From: an uncultured Lachnospiraceae bacterium
Lineage (GTDB): Bacteria > Bacillota > Clostridia > Lachnospirales > Lachnospiraceae
Reading direction: 5' to 3'
NCBI GenBank assembly: GCA_947652925.1
Contig: CANTEW010000004.1
Coordinates: 1-64,000, forward strand
DNA length: 64,000 nt
The notes beneath the pieces were generated by a model. The model had not been told where the DNA came from and did not search any database. It worked only from the letters and a program-made list of their open reading frames with translations. Of this stretch, positions 17,350 to 27,039 are shown in pieces (the first letter of the stretch is position 1; the number at the start of each line of letters is the position of its first letter). The position numbers and the translations under genes are program-made.

Positions 17350-18768
17350 TCATTCGATAATGATCATCCCTATCACACAGACGTCCTGCTGCTGGAGGGC
17401 TCTCAGTACCTGTTGGAGTTCTTTATAATACACGGAACCAGCTTTTTCGATCAGTACGGCGGCTTGCATCGTGCATAACTGTTCTAGAGAGTCGGCGTTG
17501 TATAGGATATTGTCGGTGGTCTGGAATCCTATATCATATTTATTTAAGATGTACCGGATCTCATCTTCTATTTTAGCTGTGTTTTTAGATATGGGGCGAC
17601 AGCTGATCCCATCTATGTGGCGGAAGCCTTTTTTGTGTGCAGTCACGTGTATGGCTGCAGCAGAGAGGGGGATGGCTTGTTTGGCAGAGATCAGGCATCG
17701 GCCTTTATCCCGTTGGACACGGAGCCAATGGTCTATATGGTCAAGAAAGTTCCGGTGTCTATGATCTGCTGGTATATGTCCTAATGCTGGGATCTGATAC
17801 AGATCAGCAGGATCATCTGTATACTGTAACCTCTTATTTGTGATATAGACAAAAAACAAGATGGAAATGTAGAGGATCATAGCAAATAATACGCCCCATA
17901 CAGAGGATCTTAAGTATGTGGATGGCGCGGCAGGCGCTGTTTCTTTTTTCGAGGTATTTGATGAGACATTATCAATATTGGGTGTACACAATTGATAGTA
18001 TTGAGTCTGTATTTCTGAGAAATCTTTCATAAGATCTGCTGTCTCAGTGTTCAAACGAGTGATCTTACTGCGCATATCTATCTGTTCCTGCAGCAAAGAA
18101 GTGCTGACGATCTTGGCCATATTATCTTGTAAGAGAATGGTATCATGAGGGCCGTATGTATTTTTAGTCAATTTATGGAGTGTTTTAATGTACTCTTGGA
18201 CTGCTGTAGACATAGTTGTGCAGATTTTTTTTGTTCCGGCGATGATCGTGATCCGAAAAGAAGAGTTTTCCTGTTTTTGCGTAAATGGATTGGGATCCAG
18301 GACATGGATCAGTTCGTGTGCATCGGCGAGCGTGATGGGATCCGTCTTCTTGGCTACAAATTTATGCATATCGTTTGTCGCTAAAAGATCTAAATATATG
18401 GCTGTCGGATCTGCAGAATCCTTGGCTGCCTTGACGGCATAGACCAGATCAGCCTGATACACCTGGGAAGGATCCAGAGCCATGAGTGCGGAGCTTTCTA
18501 TGTAAGCCTGCCATTTCTGGCAGGAATATCCATTCAACAATGCTTGCTCTACGGCGGACAGCTCTGTCTGTGTCATGCTTTTTTTTAATTCCGATCGGAT
18601 GGCTTTTTCCGATCGTCCGTCCTGCGTATCAGCAGATGATAAACGCAGATGCATATAAGTGGATGCACTGGATACGATCCCGCCGATGAGTATGAAAAGT
18701 ATCATACTGCGCCAATGGAGCATGATCTGGAAAAATAGGTCATGGAAATTTATTTCTTTTTCGTTCAT
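17350..18768 (-). CDS. Wzz-like polysaccharide chain-length / export protein
   Basis: This is a membrane protein with the polysaccharide co-polymerase layout. One membrane helix near residues 17-36 (SMILFILIGGIVSSAS) is followed by a long extracytoplasmic helical domain of about 250 residues. A second helix lies near residues 290-315 (VLFAMILYISILFFVY), and a cytoplasmic tail closes the protein. The tail has no Walker ATPase motif, so a tyrosine-kinase domain is absent. It would control chain length or export of the polysaccharide made by the divergent operon. Its promoter is back to back with that of the glycosyltransferase operon, suggesting joint control. Confidence 0.72.
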   Translation of the reverse strand: MNEKEINFHDLFFQIMLHWRSMILFILIGGIVSSASTYMHLRLSSADTQDGRSEKAIRSELKKSMTQTELSAVEQALLNGYSCQKWQAYIESSALMALDPSQVYQADLVYAVKAAKDSADPTAIYLDLLATNDMHKFVAKKTDPITLADAHELIHVLDPNPFTQKQENSSFRITIIAGTKKICTTMSTAVQEYIKTLHKLTKNTYGPHDTILLQDNMAKIVSTSLLQEQIDMRSKITRLNTETADLMKDFSEIQTQYYQLCTPNIDNVSSNTSKKETAPAAPSTYLRSSVWGVLFAMILYISILFFVYITNKRLQYTDDPADLYQIPALGHIPADHRHRNFLDHIDHWLRVQRDKGRCLISAKQAIPLSAAAIHVTAHKKGFRHIDGISCRPISKNTAKIEDEIRYILNKYDIGFQTTDNILYNADSLEQLCTMQAAVLIEKAGSVYYKELQQVLRALQQQDVCVIGMIIIE

Positions 18769-18829
18769 TTGATCTTCCCTGTCTTGTTTTGTGTTCCGCT
18801 CATATCTGATAGATCGTTATCTATTATGG

Positions 18830-18858
18830 ATTATAACAAGTTTATCTGCATAATACAA
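18830..18858 (-). promoter_or_regulatory. Promoter of the Wzz-like gene
   Basis: On the minus strand, TTGTAT (18853-18858) and a perfect TATAAT (18830-18835) are separated by 17 bases. The -10 box lies about 60 bases before the ATG. Confidence 0.65.
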
Positions 18859-18887
18859 CACGATCGTATATGGATCCCACAAAAATG

Positions 18888-18916
18888 TTGAAAAAACTAC
18901 ATGATCGATATATAAT
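18888..18916 (+). promoter_or_regulatory. Sigma-A promoter of the polysaccharide operon
   Basis: TTGAAA (18888-18893) and TATAAT (18911-18916) are separated by exactly 17 bases. The -10 box is 32 bases before the first operon start. It is divergent from the Wzz-like promoter. Confidence 0.8.
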
Positions 18917-18948
18917 ATTTATCAAAAAGCAGCTATAAAAAGGCAGTT

Positions 18949-20142
18949 ATGGGAAAAGAGATAGAAAAAGAAAACCAACATTGTTTTATTATCGGCTCAA
19001 AGGGGATACCTGCCCGCTATGGGGGTCTGGAAACATTTGTGGAAAAACTCACACAGTACAAGGTGAGTGATCGGCTCATCTATCATGTTGCAGGGATGGG
19101 GACGCGTGATCGCCAGTATAGATATCATGGGGCAAGATGTTTTGTCCTGGCGGTCCCTGATATCGGGCCGGCAAAGGCGGTACTTTACGATATGCTGGCA
19201 TTGCAGCGGTGTATCGATCACTGCAGAGAACATCCGGATATAAGGAGACCCATATTTTATGTGCTGGCATGCAGGATAGGGCCGTTTATCAGTTTTTTTA
19301 AAAAACAGATCCACAGATTGGGCGGCGTGATCTATGTCAATCCGGATGGACATGAGTGGATGAGGCAAAAATGGTGTTATCTGATCAGGAGATATTGGAA
19401 GTTTTCAGAGCGGCTCATGGTGAAACACGCAGATCTGATGATCTGTGACAGCAGACATATCGAGGCGTATATAAAGAATGAGTATGCAAGATACAGACCC
19501 TGTACAATGTATATCGCCTATGGCGCTGATCAGGTCTCAGGTGGATCGACAGAGGACGACTGGAGATTTCAAGAGTGGTGTTCGGAAAAAGGTCTAAAAG
19601 TAAAGGGATACTACCTGATCGTGGGGAGGTTTGTACCAGAAAATTCGTATGAGATCATGATACGGGAATTTATGGCATCGAGGACAAAACGGGATCTGGC
19701 GATCATCACGACGGTCAATAAGAGATTTTATGTGAGGTTAGAGAGGGAGCTGCATTTCAAAAAGGATGGGCGGATCAAATTTGTTGGCTCTGTTTATGAT
19801 CAGGGATTGTTGAAAAAGATCAGGGCGAATGCATATGGATATATCCATGGTCATACGGTAGGCGGGACGAATCCCTCCCTGGTGGAATCTATGAGCAGTA
19901 CAGATCTGAATCTGCTGTCCAACGTCCGCTTTAATCGGGAAGTGGGAGGGGACAGCGCTTTATATTGGGATAAACGCCCAGGGGATCTGTCGGCACTCAT
20001 AAACAGGGTTGATGAAATGACGGAAGAGGAACGGCGAGGATTGGCGAGCAGAGCCAAAAAACGTGTAGCGGACGGCTATACCTGGGAAGAGATATGCGAA
20101 AAATATGAGAGACTTTTTTTGGAAAGCAGGAGAAGATATTGA
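18949..20142 (+). CDS. Glycosyltransferase, DUF1972 plus GT4-like
   Basis: This is a cytoplasmic GT-B glycosyltransferase whose N-terminal half is DUF1972: the IIGSKGIPARYGGLETFVE opening (about residue 15), VNPDGHEWMRQKW and CDSRHIEAYI are typical. The second half is a GT4 catalytic domain with LIVGRFVPENSYE and a GGTNPSLVESM acceptor/donor segment. Relatives include rhamnosyltransferases of streptococcal capsule clusters (Cps2T/WchF type). First gene of an operon of overlapping genes running to 26832. The sugar transferred cannot be read from sequence. The ribosome site before the ATG is weak. Confidence 0.85.
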   Translation: MGKEIEKENQHCFIIGSKGIPARYGGLETFVEKLTQYKVSDRLIYHVAGMGTRDRQYRYHGARCFVLAVPDIGPAKAVLYDMLALQRCIDHCREHPDIRRPIFYVLACRIGPFISFFKKQIHRLGGVIYVNPDGHEWMRQKWCYLIRRYWKFSERLMVKHADLMICDSRHIEAYIKNEYARYRPCTMYIAYGADQVSGGSTEDDWRFQEWCSEKGLKVKGYYLIVGRFVPENSYEIMIREFMASRTKRDLAIITTVNKRFYVRLERELHFKKDGRIKFVGSVYDQGLLKKIRANAYGYIHGHTVGGTNPSLVESMSSTDLNLLSNVRFNREVGGDSALYWDKRPGDLSALINRVDEMTEEERRGLASRAKKRVADGYTWEEICEKYERLFLESRRRY

Positions 20143-21499
20143 AGATCTTACATTATGCACTTGGGTTCCCGCCTTACAGGACGGGCGGATCCACGAAATT
20201 TTGTCTGGATCTGTTGGGACAGCAGAAAGAGGACGGACATCAGGTGGCGTTGATATGGCCGGGGCGGATGGGCTTTTTCAGGCGGCGGGTCTCGATAAAA
20301 GCCGGGGAATATTGTCAGATCCAAAGTTATGAGATCTGCGGCCCTCTCCCTGTCCCATACGATGAAGGGATCTCCCAATGTCATTTGTTTACAGAGGATG
20401 CGGGGAGAGAGGTCTACAAAAGATTGTTAGAGGATCTACGGCCGGATGTCCTCCACGTACATACTTTCATGGGATTGCACAGGAGTTTTCTGGAGACTGC
20501 CAAAGAGATGGGGATACGCTGTGTATTTACCGCTCACGATCATTTTCCCATATGTCCAAAAGTGACCATGGTGCGTCATGGGCAGGTATGTCCTTCTGTC
20601 GGAGGATGTTCTGATTGCGGGGAATGTAACAGAGGGGCATTGTCGATGGCGCGGATAAAAATATTACAGTCGGTATTTTACAGGAACTTTAAAGAGACGG
20701 CGATCGTCTGTAGATTGAGAGAGCATCACCGGGACAGGTATCTGAGAGGGGATGTGTCAGATAAGGGGGATGGCGTTGTGGGAACGGCAGAAGATCATAA
20801 GAGACTGCGCCGATATTATCATTCTCTCTTAAAGAAAATGGATATGATCCATTACAACAGTACAGTGACCAGATCTGTATATGAGAGGTATTTCCATCTG
20901 CCCCATTCCGTGGTCATTGGGCTCAGCCATAAAGATATACAGGACCGTAGGAAGAGAAAAGAGTTTTCACCAGATAGGCTCAGGCTCTCTTATCTGGGGC
21001 CGCAGGGGGAGGCGAAAGGTTTTTTCTGCTCCAGGCGGCACTTGATAGATTGTGGGAGAAGGGCAAACGGTTTAGTTTGGATATCTACTTTAGACCGACA
21101 AAGATGTCGCCTTATATGAGATGGAACAAAAGGTATACTTATATGGAACTGGAAAAGGTTTTCGATGATACGGATCTTCTCATCGTACCCAGTATCTGGT
21201 ATGAGACATTTGGATATGTTGTCCTGGAAGCATTGAGTTATGGGGTGCCAGTGCTCATGAGCGGTCATGTGGGCGCCAGGGATATCTTGGTACAGGGGGC
21301 AGGTGTGATCATTGAAGGGATCACTGTTGAGAAACTGTATGAGACATTGAGCAGGATGACCAGCGGGCAGTTGAAAGAGATGAACGAGATCATCTTGGAA
21401 AAGCAAAATATACCCACGTTAGAGTATATGGCAAAAGAGATCGAGGATAAATGTTATCTTGATGCAGAGATATGTAGAAAAGACGCAGCTGATCAGTAG
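20139..21499 (+). pseudogene. GT4 glycosyltransferase with a frameshift in a T run
   Basis: Two overlapping frames together encode one GT4-type glycosyltransferase of about 453 residues. The first frame (TTG start at 20139 after AGGAG) gives the N-terminal domain: YALGFPPYRTGGSTK, DVLHVHTFMGLH, FTAHDHFPICPK, and a Cys-rich insert CPSVGGCSDCGEC. The second frame gives the C-terminal donor-binding part, PSIWYETFGYVVLEALSYGVPV, with the EX7E-type acid. They join at six Ts (21020-21025): seven Ts would read through as KGFFLLQAALDRLWEKGKRF. The gene is therefore broken here, either by phase variation, recent inactivation or a sequence error. Confidence 0.85.
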
Positions 21500-21545
21500 A
21501 TCATTAAAGATCGCTGGAAAAGAAAATTGTCAATTGGATAAGAAG

Positions 21546-22214
21546 ATGAGCATGTGGTATATCGTAAGGCTGCTATGGAAATATGGGACAATGCTGGTGC
21601 GGGGCAGATGCTTGTCTTTTGGCAGGCGGAATATCGATAGGTCTGTGTTCATAGGACGTCATGTGAAAATATTGGAAAAGGGACGGATCCGTCTGGGCAG
21701 AAAGGTAAAGCTGCACGACTGGGTATATATTGATGCGCTCTCCAGGGCAGGTGTGATCCTTGGTGAGGGCGTGGTACTCGGGCGAGGGACGCGTATTGAG
21801 TGTACGGGGAGCGTAGAACACGTGGGAAAAGGTGTGGTCATTGGTGACAGGAGTACATTTAGCAATGACTGCTTCTTTGGAGCAGCAGGAGGCATCAGGA
21901 TCGGAGAGGATGTGATCGCAGGCCAGTATATCCGGTTTCATGCAGAAGAACATGATCATGATGATCTGGATGTTCTGATCAGGGAGCAGGGGGTCACCCA
22001 TCAGGGGGTGGCTATCGGCAATGATTGTTGGATCGGATCGGGCGCTGTTTTTCTGGATGGAGCCAGGGTGGGGGATGGATGCGTGGTAGCTGCAAATGCG
22101 GTTGTAGCTGGTAAGTTCCCTGATCAGGTGGTGATCGGCGGGGTGCCGGCCAAGGTGATCAAAAGACGTGGGGAAAAAATACATGAGGACCGGATTCGTG
22201 ATATTGAACTATGA
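21546..22214 (+). CDS. Left-handed beta-helix acyltransferase
   Basis: This is a hexapeptide-repeat O-acetyltransferase of the maltose/serine acetyltransferase-like fold. Repeats run through residues about 30-200 (for example VFIGRHVKILEKG, VGKGVVIGDRS, IGNDCWIGSGAVFLDGARVG). The catalytic His-containing loop is FHAEEHDHDD, and the usual end is GGVPAKVIKRR. It likely acetylates a sugar of the polysaccharide repeat unit. The open frame extends to 21459 inside the upstream gene, but ATG 21546 is the more sensible start; 21552 is also possible. It overlaps the next gene by about 32 bases. Confidence 0.85.
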   Translation: MSMWYIVRLLWKYGTMLVRGRCLSFGRRNIDRSVFIGRHVKILEKGRIRLGRKVKLHDWVYIDALSRAGVILGEGVVLGRGTRIECTGSVEHVGKGVVIGDRSTFSNDCFFGAAGGIRIGEDVIAGQYIRFHAEEHDHDDLDVLIREQGVTHQGVAIGNDCWIGSGAVFLDGARVGDGCVVAANAVVAGKFPDQVVIGGVPAKVIKRRGEKIHEDRIRDIEL

Positions 22215-23046
22215 TTCCTGGGAGATGACGGGCAGGCTGGCACAGAAAGTCGCTTCTTATGATAATATAGAGCTCGTTGTAGTTGTGGACAATGCTTCAA
22301 AAGATGGTTCTTTTGACAGATTGAAAAAAATGAGTAGCGAAAAGGTCTGTGTTGTGCAGAGTGGGAAGAACGGGGGTTATTCCTTTGGGAATGATCATGG
22401 CGCAGAGATCTGCAGGCAGGTGGGGATGGAGATCATTTTTTTTGCAAATCCGGATGTGCGTGTGGAGGAAGCGGATATCCAAAAGATCTTAGATCGGTTT
22501 GGGGATACAGACTATGCCGCTCTGTCAGGTGTGGAATTTAGGAGAGCTGGGGAGATGGCGTGGCCTCCGCTGAGAAAAAGGATGGGATATTGGGACGACT
22601 ATCGGGAGTGTTTTTTCTTATGGAGAAGATCTGGCAGGAAAAAGCTTGGGATAGGATTGGATGGATCTGTACAGGTACAAGAGGCGGAAGTGTTGAGAGG
22701 ATCGTTTTTTGCTATACGTATGGAAGATTTTGTGAAGATTGGGGGATTTGATGAGAAGGTTTTTTTATATTGCGAGGAAAGGATCCTGGCGAAGAAGTTG
22801 GAGGATCGGGGCAGAAAGATCGGGATCGTGACGGACGCAGGATACATCCATACGCATTCCGCGTCCATACAGAATAAATATAAAAAGACAGGTGAACAGA
22901 TACGGATGCTCTATACTGCAAGATCGTATTACCATAAAAAATACAATGGGCTCAAAGGGATAAAGTATTGGTCCCTTTTGGGCGCGATGAAGATCTCGAT
23001 CCTGGAATATGATATACGGGATCTTATCCGTATGATAAAAAAATGA
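22183..23046 (+). CDS. Glycosyltransferase family 2, rhamnosyltransferase-like
   Basis: This is a GT-A glycosyltransferase of the WbbL/rhamnosyltransferase group. The opening TGFVILNYDSW, VVVDNASKDGSFD, GGYSFGNDHGAEI and the DxD-like FANPDVRVEE are in order. A later EAEVLRGSFFAIR and GGFDEKVFLYCEE complete the pattern. ATG at 22183 has GGGGA 8 bases upstream; an in-frame ATG at 22168 is also open. It overlaps the next gene by ATGA. It acts at the inner leaflet on the lipid-linked repeat unit. Confidence 0.88.
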   Translation: MRTGFVILNYDSWEMTGRLAQKVASYDNIELVVVVDNASKDGSFDRLKKMSSEKVCVVQSGKNGGYSFGNDHGAEICRQVGMEIIFFANPDVRVEEADIQKILDRFGDTDYAALSGVEFRRAGEMAWPPLRKRMGYWDDYRECFFLWRRSGRKKLGIGLDGSVQVQEAEVLRGSFFAIRMEDFVKIGGFDEKVFLYCEERILAKKLEDRGRKIGIVTDAGYIHTHSASIQNKYKKTGEQIRMLYTARSYYHKKYNGLKGIKYWSLLGAMKISILEYDIRDLIRMIKK

Positions 23047-24245
23047 AAAAAACTTTTTTGATCATACTTTTTGTTTTCAGTTTTCTATACCTTTTGCCAA
23101 TGGAGATGTTGTTTATCTCATTACTGGCGATGCTGATCTTTGAGATCTTTTTGCGGGGAAATAAATGCAGGGTGACCCTTTTCCCAGGCGCTGCTATCTA
23201 TATATGGTTTTTGGGAAATGGTATGGCCATTGGGATATATCATGTGATCCTGCAGAGATATGTGCCGAGGCAGGTACTGAAAGATATGATCTATGTCCTT
23301 TTTCCGTTTATATTCTGGCTGTTAGGAAAAAATGTGGCAGCAGAGAAAAAAAAGGTCTTGATGGATCTGTTTATTTCCGGGGTCATAGTATCTTTTTGCG
23401 ATTTGATGAGCGGAGCTTTCCAGATCATGTATAATGGGGTGGCCGGGATGTCCCTGTATCAATTCCGCCGTATGATCGGTGCTGGATATCCCTTGACTTT
23501 GATCACATTATTCCTATATATGTCTTTGCCCCAGGAGATCTTATTGAAAAAAAGACGGGTGTATGGGTGCCTGTGTATCCTTATTGCAGATATCCTGATA
23601 CATTTTTCTAGGATAACGATCTTAAATGCATGCGTTTTTTTATTATATCTGAGGACGAAGAAAGATCCGGTCAAGATCTTGAGGTATATTTTTTTGGTCG
23701 TTGGGGGTGCAATTGCAGTATATACAGCGTTCCCTGCTATATTCCAGAATTATATAGACAGGATATCGAATTCTTTTACGGAGATCTCGTATGACCAGGA
23801 GCCGTGGGATCATGTTACCATTGTTACGAACTGGCGGGGATATGAAGTTTATTGTGAGATCCAGAAATTTCGGAATGTTGGGATGATAGAGAAAATGTTC
23901 GGCGGTGGTTTTGGCGCTCAATTGGATGTGGGTGGAAAAGCTTATCTGGTGACGACTGAACCTACATTGCCGTTTCTCCACAATGGGTATTTCAGTATCT
24001 TGATGATCTGGGGCGTCGTGGGATGCATTGCCTATATTTTTATGCTCATGGTCCTGTATCTGAGAGGTGGAGCGTTTACGGGGAAAGAAAGAGGATTTTG
24101 GAAATCGCTGGTCATCGTTATGGCGGTGGATACGATCTTTGTACATGGTCTGTTTTTCAGTACCAGTGTGGCGAGCCTATTTTTCTATCTGGGTATCTTG
24201 GATAGACTGAGAAGGGGGAGTGATAAGGAATGGATGAGGGATTAG
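23043..24245 (+). CDS. Wzy-like O-antigen/capsule polymerase
   Basis: This is an integral membrane protein of 400 residues with about ten hydrophobic helices, a large loop around residues 235-310, and a late LPFLHNGYFSILMIWGVVG segment. The pattern fits Wzy polymerases and WaaL/Wzy ligases. It would join repeat units on the outer face. Wzy proteins are poorly conserved, so assignment rests on topology and neighbours (flippase, glycosyltransferases, chain-length protein). The start overlaps the upstream stop. Confidence 0.75.
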   Translation: MKKTFLIILFVFSFLYLLPMEMLFISLLAMLIFEIFLRGNKCRVTLFPGAAIYIWFLGNGMAIGIYHVILQRYVPRQVLKDMIYVLFPFIFWLLGKNVAAEKKKVLMDLFISGVIVSFCDLMSGAFQIMYNGVAGMSLYQFRRMIGAGYPLTLITLFLYMSLPQEILLKKRRVYGCLCILIADILIHFSRITILNACVFLLYLRTKKDPVKILRYIFLVVGGAIAVYTAFPAIFQNYIDRISNSFTEISYDQEPWDHVTIVTNWRGYEVYCEIQKFRNVGMIEKMFGGGFGAQLDVGGKAYLVTTEPTLPFLHNGYFSILMIWGVVGCIAYIFMLMVLYLRGGAFTGKERGFWKSLVIVMAVDTIFVHGLFFSTSVASLFFYLGILDRLRRGSDKEWMRD

Positions 24246-25045
24246 AAAAGCTGCATGGTGTTTTGGTGGAGATCTTGGATTTCGTATACTCTGTATGTAA
24301 AGAGCATGGTCTGTTATGTTTTCTTGTATATGGTACCGCACTGGGCGCTTATCGGCATCATGGGTTTATCCCGTGGGATGACGACATGGATGTGGCAATG
24401 CCAAGAGAAGATTATATGGAGTTTTTGCGGATCATGAAACAGGAAGGGCACGATAAATATGAGATCCAAGATGAAGATAATGAAGATTTTTATTTCCTGT
24501 CATTTGCAAAAGTAAGAAAAAAAGACACTGTATTTATCGAAAGGATCACAGGGGATGTGTATACGCATAAAGGGATCTTTATCGATGTGTTTCCTTTGGA
24601 TTATGTAAGATATACGGATACTTTTACTTTTAAGGTCAGACGTAAATGTATCATCTATCTCAAACATATCTTAAAGTTCAATGCCTGTAAAAGACTGTAT
24701 AAAAGTAAAAAAGGCAAGAAAGATTATATCTTGGATCAGGTCGTTAGTTTTCCGGCGGAGTTGCTCCCGCAAAAGATGATCCTTGCATTGTTGAATAGGC
24801 TGAGAGTGGGAAAGGTCTCCAGAGAGGGAGCATACTACATTGCAGAATATGATACCAGCGGTCCTGTGCAAGTGGTGCCGTACGATATATATTTCCCTCC
24901 GAGAGAGATCGAGTTCGAGGGAAATATATATTATGTCCCCCATAAGATCGAGAGATATCTTACTTATATATATGGAAAAGGTTATATGAAGCTCCCACCG
25001 GAGAAATATCGTAGATCATACAAACCTTTGGAGATAAAGTATTGA
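24230..25045 (+). CDS. LicD family phosphotransferase
   Basis: LicD proteins transfer a phospho-alcohol (phosphocholine, or ribitol-5-phosphate in the eukaryotic FKTN/FKRP branch) from a CDP donor to a glycan. The signature is complete: YGTALGAYRHHGFIPWDDDMDV (about residues 38-60) with the metal-binding DDDMD, then FIDVFPLD. Length 271 residues is normal. No choline uptake or CTP:phosphocholine gene is present, but a CDP-ribitol-like module lies 9 kb upstream, so CDP-ribitol is a plausible donor. The start lies inside the polymerase gene, after GGGGAGTGATAAGGA. Confidence 0.88.
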   Translation: MDEGLEKLHGVLVEILDFVYSVCKEHGLLCFLVYGTALGAYRHHGFIPWDDDMDVAMPREDYMEFLRIMKQEGHDKYEIQDEDNEDFYFLSFAKVRKKDTVFIERITGDVYTHKGIFIDVFPLDYVRYTDTFTFKVRRKCIIYLKHILKFNACKRLYKSKKGKKDYILDQVVSFPAELLPQKMILALLNRLRVGKVSREGAYYIAEYDTSGPVQVVPYDIYFPPREIEFEGNIYYVPHKIERYLTYIYGKGYMKLPPEKYRRSYKPLEIKY

Positions 25046-25077
25046 GTCATGATGATGGATGGTAAAGGGGGAGCCAG

Positions 25078-26832
25078 ATGACTATATTAAGGAACGCGGC
25101 GAAGCTGGACAAGATCATGGGTATGGAAAAAAGACAGCGGTCACAGTTGGCAGGTATCGTGGTCATGATGCTCATAGGGGCACTCTTGGAAACTCTGGGA
25201 GTGTCAATGGTGGTGCCCCTGGTCCTCGTTGTGACACAGCCGGGGGTGATGGAAAGTGAAGGTATCATAAAAAAGATATGCAGTCTATCCGGTATCTATA
25301 CGGAAGAACGCTTGGTCTTGACAGTCATTGTGGTACTTGCGGCTGTGTTTCTGCTGAAAGGGTTTTTCCTCTTGACTGAATATCAGGTACAGTGCAGGTT
25401 TGTACATAATAATAAATTAAAGATGCAGAGACGGCTCGTACAGATCTATCTGGGGCGTCCATATGAATATTTTCTCAATGTGGACTATAGTGAGATATTG
25501 CAAAATATCACAGAGAATATAAATGCGGCATTTATGATCTTTTCGCATTTGCTTGGTTTTTTTACAGAGCTTGTTGTGTCCCTGTTCCTGATGACCGCGA
25601 TTTTTTTCATAGATCCTGTTATGACAGTCCTTGTGAGCATGGTACTGCTTTTGCTAGCTTGTTTCTTATTATGTGTGATCCGGCGTATCTTGGAACAGGA
25701 AGGGAGGAAGAAGCAAAAATATGGGGTTCAGATGTCGAAATGGCTCCTCCAGGCCATCCATGGGATCAAAGAGATAAAGATATTGAGGAAAGAGAGCTAC
25801 TTTCTGGAGAATTATATCAGAGCAGGAAGAAAACAACTGGAAGCGGAAAGAAAGAATATGATCTTGAACAGGGTCCCGAGGGTGTTGATCGAAAGCTTTA
25901 GCGTGAGTGCTATGCTCTTGAGTATAGCATTTCTTGTATTGACAGGGAATGATGTAAATCAGATACTCCCGGCATTATCTGCATTTGCCATGGCAGCCGT
26001 ACGCCTGATGCCGAGCGCCCATCGTATGGTCACTTATATGAATGAGCTGGCATACTATGAGCCTGCGCTAGATAGACTGGTGGGGTACTTTGAGAGTTTG
26101 GGGAGTGAGGCTTTTGAAAAAGTACTCCCAACTGGTGAGCGTAAGCAGATCATGTTGAAAAAAGAGATCATGCTCTCAGGGATCAGTTACCACTATCCTG
26201 GTATGGAGAGAAATGTATTGGAAGATGTGGAGATGCGTATACCTGTTGGAAGATCTGTAGGTATCATGGGGGTATCTGGGGCGGGCAAGACGACCGCAGT
26301 GGATATCCTCCTGGGTCTGCTCATTCCTCAGGAGGGGTGTGTACTGGTGGATGGGAGAGATATGCGGGAGTTTTATGATGGATGGCTGTCATGTATAGGG
26401 TATATCCCGCAGATGATCTTCATGTTGGATGATACAATTCGCAGAAATATTGCGTTTGGGGTGATCGAAGAAGAGATAGATGATGCTAGAGTGTGGGAGG
26501 TTTTGGAGGAAGCGCAGCTGGCGCAGTTTGTCCGTGGGCTGCCAGATGGTCTGGATACTGAGATCGGAGAACGGGGGATCAGGCTCTCTGGTGGACAGAG
26601 GCAGAGGATCGGCGTTGCAAGGGCGTTGTACACGGATCCGGAACTCTTGGTGTTTGACGAGGCAACATCGGCTTTGGATAGAGGAACGGAAATGGCAATG
26701 CTCGAGTCTATCAAATGTCTCCATGGTAAAAAGACGATGGTCATCATCGCACATCGGTCGGAGACGATCGGGATGTGTGATATCGTTTATCGGGTGGGGG
26801 GTGGGAAGAGTTGTAAGACAGATATAAAATAA
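25078..26832 (+). CDS. ABC transporter, MsbA/PglK-type flippase
   Basis: This is a fused half-transporter of 584 residues: an N-terminal six-helix exporter domain (about 20-320) and a C-terminal ATPase. Walker A is GVSGAGKTT, the signature LSGGQRQRIGVARAL, Walker B LLVFDEATSALD, and the switch histidine is in IIAHRSETI. Last in the operon, it most likely flips lipid-linked oligosaccharide, taking the place of a Wzx flippase, which is otherwise missing. AAAGGGGGAGC precedes the ATG. A strong terminator follows immediately. Confidence 0.88.
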   Translation: MTILRNAAKLDKIMGMEKRQRSQLAGIVVMMLIGALLETLGVSMVVPLVLVVTQPGVMESEGIIKKICSLSGIYTEERLVLTVIVVLAAVFLLKGFFLLTEYQVQCRFVHNNKLKMQRRLVQIYLGRPYEYFLNVDYSEILQNITENINAAFMIFSHLLGFFTELVVSLFLMTAIFFIDPVMTVLVSMVLLLLACFLLCVIRRILEQEGRKKQKYGVQMSKWLLQAIHGIKEIKILRKESYFLENYIRAGRKQLEAERKNMILNRVPRVLIESFSVSAMLLSIAFLVLTGNDVNQILPALSAFAMAAVRLMPSAHRMVTYMNELAYYEPALDRLVGYFESLGSEAFEKVLPTGERKQIMLKKEIMLSGISYHYPGMERNVLEDVEMRIPVGRSVGIMGVSGAGKTTAVDILLGLLIPQEGCVLVDGRDMREFYDGWLSCIGYIPQMIFMLDDTIRRNIAFGVIEEEIDDARVWEVLEEAQLAQFVRGLPDGLDTEIGERGIRLSGGQRQRIGVARALYTDPELLVFDEATSALDRGTEMAMLESIKCLHGKKTMVIIAHRSETIGMCDIVYRVGGGKSCKTDIK

Positions 26833-26837
26833 AATGA

Positions 26838-26885
26838 GACTGGAACAAATCTGTTGATATCAAACAAGTTTGTTCCAGTCTTTTA
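26838..26885 (+). terminator. Terminator of the polysaccharide operon
   Basis: GACTGGAACAAA (26838-26849) pairs perfectly with TTTGTTCCAGTC (26869-26880), followed by TTTTA. It begins five bases after the flippase stop codon. The rest of the gap to 27113 shows no gene. Confidence 0.95.
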
Positions 26886-27039
26886 TTTGCCTCACACATC
26901 AATAGAAAAGACAGATGAATATGCTGTTCTTATAAATATAACAACATTTTGGTCAACGACATCCCGATTGGCCTTGGTTCATCAAAGTCTATCCTGTGTG
27001 GTTTTTGGATATCTGAGTGCCACATTATGTTTTTAGGAG

